Shown: one piece after another, positions 57,783-64,000 of the stretch
Layout of the letters: each line of letters begins with the position of its first letter
How positions within the stretch are numbered: the first letter of the stretch is position 1
Origin: Lampris incognitus
Taxonomy: Eukaryota; Chordata; Actinopteri; Lampriformes; Lampridae
Reading direction: 5' to 3'
NCBI RefSeq assembly: GCF_029633865.1
Contig: NC_079223.1
Coordinates: 8,235,839-8,299,838, forward strand
Length of the DNA: 64,000 bases
Notes under the pieces: model-generated
Seen by the model: the letters and a program-made list of their open reading frames with translations, nothing else
Told to the model about the DNA's origin: nothing
Database searches by the model: none
Made by a program: the position numbers and the translations under genes

Positions 57783-57906
57783 GTCAGGTCACGATCAGGT
57801 CAGGCTAGAACGGGTCCATTCAGTGGTACACCGGTTACCTCGGGGGGTGGGTGGGGGGGGTTTGCCAGGCTGATAGCGTCACACATTGACCTGTACGCAT
57901 ATGTAA

Positions 57907-58125
<219 letters not shown>

Positions 58126-58311
58126 TGAGATTGTTGTTGCCTTTGCGCCTCCCTGTGCACAAAAGCGGTGGTGTTTCGCCGAAGAACGACTTCGTTTTGC
58201 ATAAGAAACTCCCTCTTGGTGCAAAGGTCCCCCAGCACCCGTTGGTAGTCGGTGCTTGTGTTTTGAAGAGAAGAGTGTGAGACGTAGCGGTGTTCCGGAA
58301 ACACGGCTGTT

Positions 58312-58735
58312 TTGGCTTCCGGGTAGCGTGGCGGTCTATTCCGTCGCCTACCAGCACGGGGATCGCCGGTTCGAATCCCCGTGTTGCCTCCGGCTTGGCC
58401 GGGCGTCCCTACAGACACAATTGGCCGTGTCTGTGGGCGGGAAGCCGGATGTGGTTATGTGGCCTGGTCGCCGCGCTAGCGCCTCCTCTGATTCGGTCGG
58501 GGCGCCTGTCCGGGGGGTAGGGGGTAGCGTGATCCTCCCACGCGCTACCTCCCCCTGGCGAAACTCCGTGAAAGGTGAAAAGAAGCGGCTGGTGACTCCA
58601 CGCGTATGGGAGGAGGCATGTGGTAGTCTGCAGCCCTCCCCGGATCGGCAGAGGGGGTGGAGCAGAGACCGGGACGGCTCAGAAGAGGGGGGGGGGTAAT
58701 TGGCCAGATAAAATTGGGGAGGAAAAAGGGGAAAG
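58312..58735 (+). mobile_element. tRNA-derived SINE, copy 10, in intron 19
   Basis: GGGTAGCGTGGCGG and GGTTCGAATCC promoter-like words, GGAAGCCGGATGTGG, GCAGAGGGGGTGGAGCAG and an AAAATTGGGGAGGAAAAAGG tail. Target duplication not resolved. Confidence 0.9.
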
Positions 58736-59268
58736 AAATCCAGAAAAGGAAATAGGGCTGATGGTAAAATATACAGCAGCAAGGTGATGTGGTGTATCAG
58801 CTGTGGCCACGGGTCCCGTCTGTGTGCTGTAAATTGCCTTTTTTAGATCTTGCAGGGAACCCGACCCAGACACGGGGGGTTTGGCGTCATTAACGCCGGT
58901 ATCTAAATCTTCTCTCTGATGGTCTCGTTTGCTTATGTCCGTCACGTAGAGGCATCAAACCTGACCATCGTCAAGATGGAAACTCTAAAATCTGCTGTGG
59001 CGACCCCTGAAAAACAGGGATAACGCTGAAAGAAGAGGAAGGAGAAGGGATATAGGGGCGTGGAAATCCAAACGAGGCCGCTAAACAGTCGGGGGGACCT
59101 CGGTAGCAGCTTTAAGCTGGTTTTGGTGGAAGTCGTGGTGCCGCTGCAGTGATTCGTTTTGACTGACTTGTGCAGGGTTTGTCTGCTGTCCCGGTCAGAC
59201 TATGAACTGTGACGACAAATACGATGTATTGAAGGAGTCGTATCTTCCCCTTGCTGTTTTTACCATAG
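58736..59268 (+). other. Intron 19, right part
   Basis: 58975-59045 (GTGGCGACCCCTGAAAAACAGG, CTGAAAGAAGAGGAAGGAG) resembles a short dispersed fish repeat fragment. The remainder shows nothing. Confidence 0.4.
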
Positions 59269-59349
59269 GGAGACGAGATGAAGAAGATTGGACTGCAGCC
59301 CATCCCAATGATGGACAGAGATAAGAAAGATGAAGTGCCCCAGGGCCAA
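59269..59349 (+). CDS. pde10a: PDE10A exon 20 (catalytic domain, M-loop and glutamine)
   Basis: Encodes G700-Q726: [20 protein letters not shown] then DEVPQGQ. The final codon is the invariant purine-binding Q726, preceded by G725. Donor CAA|GTAAGA. Confidence 0.97.
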
Positions 59350-59832
59350 GTAAGACCCGACACTTAAAGCCAAACGTCTATCACTGGCTATCTGTTCGTC
59401 TCCGTCCCTCGTCCGTCTGTCTGTCTGCCTTTAAATGCTGCAAAATGACCTAAAGAAGGTGAACTCGGCGTTGGTCCGAGTGTTTAGGGGAGCGGGAAAG
59501 TTTTTGTGAGGCTATTTGTCGGGGAGATGTCAGGTGTCAGACAGCCGGCAAACAGAGCACCGTACCGAGCTCTCCGAAGGCGGCCGAGACTGACTTGCGG
59601 TTTAATAACCTGACAAAGTGTGAAGCACCCGATAAGAAATTTGTATAGCTCTCAATCACGGCCGCAGTCTCAGAAGGCTTTACATTTACACAGCGGAAAT
59701 CAGGTAGATGCGGTAAATGTCAGTGGACGGTGCTCTGTATGCTCCCCCCCCTCCCCCCCCCCCCATCGATTCAGATGAGGAAAAGCCACACAGATGAAAA
59801 CCTTTTCAGGGACAAAAAAACCACCAAAAAAA
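59350..59832 (+). other. Intron 20, left part
   Basis: C-run at 59742-59764 and A/C-rich DNA just before the palindrome. No exon. Confidence 0.5.
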
Positions 59833-59887
59833 CCACCACTCAGCCCCTACACTATGTCCAGGACATAGTGTAGGGGCTGAGTGGTGG
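59833..59887. repeat. Perfect 55-bp palindrome (27-bp arms, 1-nt centre)
   Basis: Left arm begins CCACCACTCAGCCCC and ends ACTATGTCC at 59859. The single base A at 59860 separates it from a right arm (59861-59887) that is its exact reverse complement. No neighbouring repeat explains it. Confidence 0.97.
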
Positions 59888-60072
59888 GCCCGGTGGATAA
59901 ATATGGCGACAGTTAGAAATAAAGTGCGTGATGAGAATCACATCATGACGCCGCCGAGTGATGGCGAAACGGGGCAAGGGAGGAAAAGCAGATGCAGCGG
60001 CAGCGCTACGTGCAGAAGTACACGAAGCCTCCTCCCCAAACCTCACATGCGGCGTCATCAAAAAGGAGCGAA

Positions 60073-60460
60073 GGGGCGTCCGGGTAGAGTGGCGGTCTAT
60101 TCCGTTGCCTACCGACACGGGGGCTCGCCGGTTCGAATTCCCGCGTCACCTCCGCCTTGGTCGGGCGTCCCTACAGACACGATTGGCCGTGTCTGCGGGC
60201 GGGGAGCCGGATGTGGGTGTCGCTGCACTAGCGCCTCCTCTGGTCGGTCGGGGCGCCTGTTCAGGGAGGAGGGGGAACTGGGGGGGAACAGCGTGAGCCT
60301 CCCACGCGCTACCTCCCCCTGGGGAAACTCCTCACTGTCAGGTGAAAAGAAGCGGCTGGCGACTCCGCATGTATGGGAGGAGGCGCGCGGTAGTCTGCAG
60401 CAACTCCCAGGATCAGCAGAGAGGGGTGGAGGGAAGAAAAAAGGGGGGAAACCCCCCCCA
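60073..60460 (+). mobile_element. tRNA-derived SINE, copy 11, in intron 20
   Basis: GGGCGTCCGGGTAGAGTGGCGG head, B-box-like GGTTCGAATTCC (one extra T), GGAGCCGGATGTGGGTGTCG with a short deletion, ACTCCTCACTGTCAGGTG and GGATCAGCAGAG words. Slightly more diverged than copy 9. Confidence 0.88.
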
Positions 60461-60530
60461 AAAAATGGGGGGAAATGTACTTTGCTCTTTGTGACTATAT
60501 AGCACTCTTTGCTAGGTCAACACTCAACAG

Positions 60531-60535
<5 letters not shown>

Positions 60536-60566
<31 letters not shown>

Positions 60567-60568
60567 GG

Positions 60569-60626
<58 letters not shown>
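60536..60626. repeat. (CA)n-CGGGG-(TA)n-(TG)n compound repeat
   Basis: About 15 CA, then about 17 TA, then about 10 TG units. CA and TG blocks are mutually complementary, so one strand can fold with TA as the inner stem. Confidence 0.95.
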
Positions 60627-61064
60627 AAATAACGGGTCCCACACAGCAGCAGAGCCAAACTAACACAGTGAAAACCCCCTTTAACCTCGGGTCAGTAATG
60701 GAGTTTGTGTGCCAGTGGGGGTCTCTATATCCAGCAGGGCTTCTAAACGGTGGACTAAGGGTAATGCAAAATCTTGACCAGCTCTTCACATTCGGAGAAA
60801 AGCTGCACACAAGTGGGGCAGAACTTTGCTCCACAGCCCTCGGGGGGAAGGAACCGCCCTGCCCCCGCACTCCTCATCCGTGAATAAACTATTATTAACA
60901 CATATCAGAAAACCAGAGAGAATTGAAATCATGAGATGTGCGGCGCAGTCCTGATAATTTGGTAGTGTGTAATTACCAACTATTAATCATTGTATCTGAA
61001 TTTATTTCTTAACCCCAAAGAGTGTTTTTTTTAAAAAATTTTTTTTTTATGTCCATTTCTAAAG
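60627..61064 (+). other. Intron 20, right part
   Basis: Ordinary intron ending in a T-rich tract and CTAAAG acceptor. Confidence 0.5.
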
Positions 61065-61153
61065 GTTGGATTCTACAACGCTGTTGCTATTCCGTGTTAT
61101 ACGACGCTGTCGGAGCTGTTTCCTCCATCTTCTCCTCTCCTCAGAGCCTGCAG
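61065..61153 (+). CDS. pde10a: PDE10A exon 21 (catalytic domain), last exon in window
   Basis: Encodes V727-C755 plus two bases of the next codon (Arg expected): [20 protein letters not shown] then [10 protein letters not shown]729, the hydrophobic clamp residue, is present. V727 replaces the mammalian Leu between Q726 and G728. Donor AG|GTGAGT. No following exon with the expected DNLxQWEKVIRG-like sequence is visible up to 64000. Confidence 0.96.
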
Positions 61154-61439
61154 GTGAGTACCGGCGGAGAACCAGAGCTTCCTCGGCTGTCGGCCGCCTG
61201 TCCGTTTTGTGTCTGTTTCTTATAAAACACTTGGCAAAACGTGTACTGGCAAGCGAGGAGTCTCGCTGTGAGCCAGCTCGGTTGGGGTAGGGGTTTTTAA
61301 CCAGCCCGTTATGAAGCGCTGCGGAAAGTGATTGTTTCCTCACCCGTCGTGCGCCGCGTCCTCGTGACGGTTTCTGCAGACGCACTCGTGTCTGAGAAAA
61401 CAAGTGGACATTTGGGAGTATGATGGTAATCATCTATTC

Positions 61440-61688
61440 CAGTGTTTCTCAACCCAGTCCTCGAGGACCCCCCCCCCTATCCTGCAGATTTTCGTTGTAA
61501 CCCTGCATAGGTAGCCCTGCTTGTACTTACTCGACCAATCATCTTGCAGCACTTAATCATGCAAGGTGTGCGACGTCTGACACAATTCGTTGCTGATTGG
61601 TTGAATAACTACAAACAGGTACCTATTCAGGGTTGCAAAGGAAATATGCAGGATAGGGGGTCCTTGAGGACTGGGTTGAGAAACACTG
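61440..61688. mobile_element. hAT-like MITE with 8-bp target duplication
   Basis: Starts CAGTGTTTCTCAACCCAGTC and ends GACTGGGTTGAGAAACACTG, a perfect 20-bp inverted pair. The arms extend with mismatches for about 70 bp. ATCTATTC flanks both sides (61432-61439, 61689-61696). 249 bp, no coding capacity. Confidence 0.96.
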
Positions 61689-61696
61689 ATCTATTC

Positions 61697-62120
61697 TGTT
61701 ATTTTTTCATCTATTCAATCATTTGTTATTCAGTTTTTTTGTTGTTTAGTTTTTGTCATACTACTTACAACACCTGAAACGTTTTGCAAATGCACCCAAT
61801 CCGGTTCCAGCCATGATAATAATACCCGGCCTTTTGATTTTCCCGTAGCCTTTTTTAATGCAATGAGCCCGTAACGTGCAGGAAGACCTGATCCCAGACT
61901 TGCTTAACTTCCCCTCTTTTGTAGCGCCCTCTAGCTCGTGAGTGGTCAGAGGGAGCCATTAGTGTAAGCCGTTTGGTGAGTTCTGCTGTCCTCGTGTTCT
62001 TCCGAGTCTTGCTGCAATAATGAAAGCTGTCAGTAGTCATCCAAACTGCGCTTTGGCGACACCTTGTGGCCGGAGTGTTTATATCAGCAAGAAGCCGTAG
62101 CGGCGGGTGGGGGTGGGGGG
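61697..62120 (+). other. Intron 21 segment, no exon seen
   Basis: Ordinary sequence; ends in a G-rich patch at 62103-62120. Confidence 0.5.
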
Positions 62121-62475
62121 CAGTGGCGCCCCCAAGGGGTGGCCAGGGGTGGCCACGGCCACCCTGATACTATCCCCGCCCCCCCCCCCCGCTGGCCCCC
62201 CCCAGCCACGAGTGGCATATGCAGAATATGCTTCTGATTATGCAGAATATGCTTCTGTCTGATATTTTACATTAGGTGCTGTTCATTTAAATCAATAATG
62301 TATATTTTTCTTAACTCTCATATTGACAGTTTTCCACTAGCCTATACAGTATACTACAACAGCAGCATAGAATTCCCGAAATTCAGTCGTGGCTTTTGGT
62401 TTTGGTGTGCCACCCCAAGATTTTCAGTGGCCCCATTTTGCCCACCCCTATGAAAAATTTCTGGGGGCGCCAGTG
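62121..62475. mobile_element. Probable hAT-like element, short TIR
   Basis: Begins CAGTGGCGCCCCCA and ends TGGGGGCGCCAGTG; the inverted pair has one mismatch over 14 bp. The middle has words such as GGTGGCCAGGGGTGGCCAC and GTGCCACCCCAAGATTTTC. Flanks are G-runs, so a target duplication cannot be defined. Confidence 0.65.
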
Positions 62476-62759
62476 GGGGGGGGGTAACGTTCTAGCCCGG
62501 TTTCGCCAGCGCGTCCTTCCAGAGGGGAGGAGCCGCGGAGCGCGCGTAAGAACGGGCCACGTGCCTCCTCACATTTACTACACCTTCCGTCTCGTGTCAG
62601 GCCGTCTTAAAGAGCTTCAGAGGGGTGTGGTAGCATCTGTGTACACTTTTATAATGAGTAAATTTGCTTCTAATGTCTCTTGCGGCCCAGCCAGTATTGG
62701 GTATTGTGCCGTGCCACCCCCTTTGCAAAACAGGAGTTTATTCAAGCGTGCTCTTAGTG

Positions 62760-63409
62760 CAGTGTTTCTCAACCGGGGGTCCGCGGACCCCTAGTGGTCC
62801 GTGGTGTAATTGCAAGGGGTCCGTGAAAATAAAATATCTTTTAAAAAAAAAAGATCCTATGACATTTATAGAAATAGGATTATTTTACTCAAATGTGACT
62901 GAGACCTTTATCTACCTAAACTATAAAGGGTAACAGGACTTTTTTCTCTAATTACATCTGTTTCACAAGTGTAATTTATCGTATTTTAATAAGAGATCTC
63001 GCTGCCGTTTGCGTTGTTAAAAGTTACTGCATTAAAATTCTGTTGTTACATATATCTGAAAGTTACTGAATACATATTCTGTGTTGTTACATATATCTGA
63101 AAGTTACTGAATACATATTCTGTTTTGTTACATATATCTGAAAGTTACTGAATACATATTCTGTGTTGTTACATATATCTGAAAGTTACTTCATAAGAAT
63201 TCTGTTTTGTTAACTATATCTAAGTTACAACTGAAAGCTCTTATTTTTGCCCCAAAGAGTGAATAAATGCTATAATGCAATTTAAAATGCAGTTTCTACT
63301 GTTTCTATCAAATTGCAACCCCCCTCCCCCAAGATCAGGTGGAGGGGTCCTCAGGGTAGATCAAAAATACGCAGGGGGTCCAGGACCCCAAAAAGGTTGA
63401 GAACCACTG
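62760..63409. mobile_element. hAT-like element with 8-bp target duplication and internal 41-bp repeats
   Basis: Starts CAGTGTTTCTCAACCGGGGG and ends AAAAGGTTGAGAACCACTG. TCTTAGTG flanks both ends (62752-62759, 63410-63417). Inside, 63019-63235 holds four to five copies of a 41-bp unit containing GTTACATATATCTGAAAG and TTACTGAATACATATTCTG. No transposase frame. 650 bp. Confidence 0.95.
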
Positions 63410-63417
63410 TCTTAGTG

Positions 63418-64000
63418 TACTTATTTTAAACTAAAAAATCAGCGAGCATGCTTTCAGGTTACTTTTTAAGTACTTATCAGAGATGTGCTAAATAAAAATA
63501 TACTTAAGTATACTGCTGTTACACTGATATTAGATATACTAATATACTTGAGATATATGTGAACTTTACTTCATAAAATAAACTTCAAGAATACTTTTTA
63601 CGTCTCCTCGCCATTATCATGTTCTTCTAAGTCCCTTTGCCAAATCAAGCTTGGTGTATGATCGGTGTTTTTGCAGCGTGCTGGGACGCCGTGCATCATG
63701 TTGGGTAAATCGAAGAGCATATGCATCACACATTAGACTCCTCCGGACGCCTGTTGAGTTTGAACACGCTCCCCGTACGGCTCCTTGACCGGAGATATTT
63801 CCAGAATCCTCCCTTCGCTTTCAAGCTAGACCGGTCGTCCGTTCAATTTTTTGAAGTTGTCGTCTTCATCTCCACCGCTCATTTATTTAATCGGGTGAAG
63901 TCGAAATGTTGCATCCGGGTAGGAGGAATGACACCTGGGTCTGGCAAGCCCATCCTTCGTGCCACGTCTCTGTGATTAGGGTGATGTCTTGTTGCTCGGG
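63418..64000 (+). other. Intron 21 continues; no exon seen
   Basis: AT-rich DNA with TATACTTAAGTATAC-like words (63505-63560), possibly part of an older repeat into which the hAT element inserted. No recognisable final PDE10A exon before the window ends. Confidence 0.5.

Noticed and set aside
61154..64000. Final PDE10A exon
   Set aside because: No segment encoding the expected C-terminal sequence was seen; it most likely lies beyond 64000.

Overview
This window is vertebrate nuclear DNA, almost certainly from a ray-finned (teleost) fish. It has spliced GT-AG introns, a fish-like load of TG/CA, CT and CTT microsatellites, tRNA-derived SINEs and many short inverted-repeat DNA transposons. The species cannot be named from sequence alone.

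One protein-coding gene is supported: PDE10A, the dual cAMP/cGMP phosphodiesterase 10A, on the + strand. Twenty-one coding exons can be read between 15524 and 61153. They join in phase without a stop to give 755 complete codons plus two bases. The first exon matches the PDE10A2-type (membrane-targeting) N-terminus. GAF-A lies in exons 4-8, GAF-B in exons 10-13 and the HD-type catalytic domain in exons 14-21. Residue numbering of the joined protein falls in register with human PDE10A2: general acid H525, metal ligands H529, H563, D564 and D674, and purine-binding Q726 and F729 all land on the expected numbers. The last roughly 33 residues (final exon and 3'UTR) are not in the window.

Layout. 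1-15.2 kb is upstream DNA with no recognisable gene; it holds an 18-bp minisatellite, a TG-rich array, a 51-bp minisatellite, a TGTC/TGCC microsatellite and one SINE. 15.2-15.6 kb is a CpG-rich, CT-rich promoter/5'UTR region and exon 1. 15.6-30.07 kb is intron 1. Exon 2 is at 30.07 kb. 30.2-46.27 kb is intron 2, with about 1.0 kb and 2.2 kb polypyrimidine tracts, a 1.2 kb purine-rich 21-bp minisatellite between them, a head-to-tail dimer of a CACTA-like MITE, and nested transposons. From 46.27 kb the exons are compact to 61.15 kb. 61.2-64 kb is the next intron and carries three hAT-like non-autonomous elements, two with perfect 8-bp target duplications.

The most unusual structures are: a perfect 55-bp palindrome in an intron (59833-59887); the two-copy CACTA-like unit that appears to have moved as a dimer; several transposon-in-transposon nests; a TTAA-flanked foldback element whose left arm is split by 839 bp; a triplicated 240-bp unit carrying tRNA-like promoters; a NAGNAG acceptor at exon 4; and complementary GA-rich and CU-rich kilobase tracts in one intron. 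I found no convincing undescribed biochemical system. The many long ORFs over repeats are artefacts of tandem-repeat periods divisible by three.
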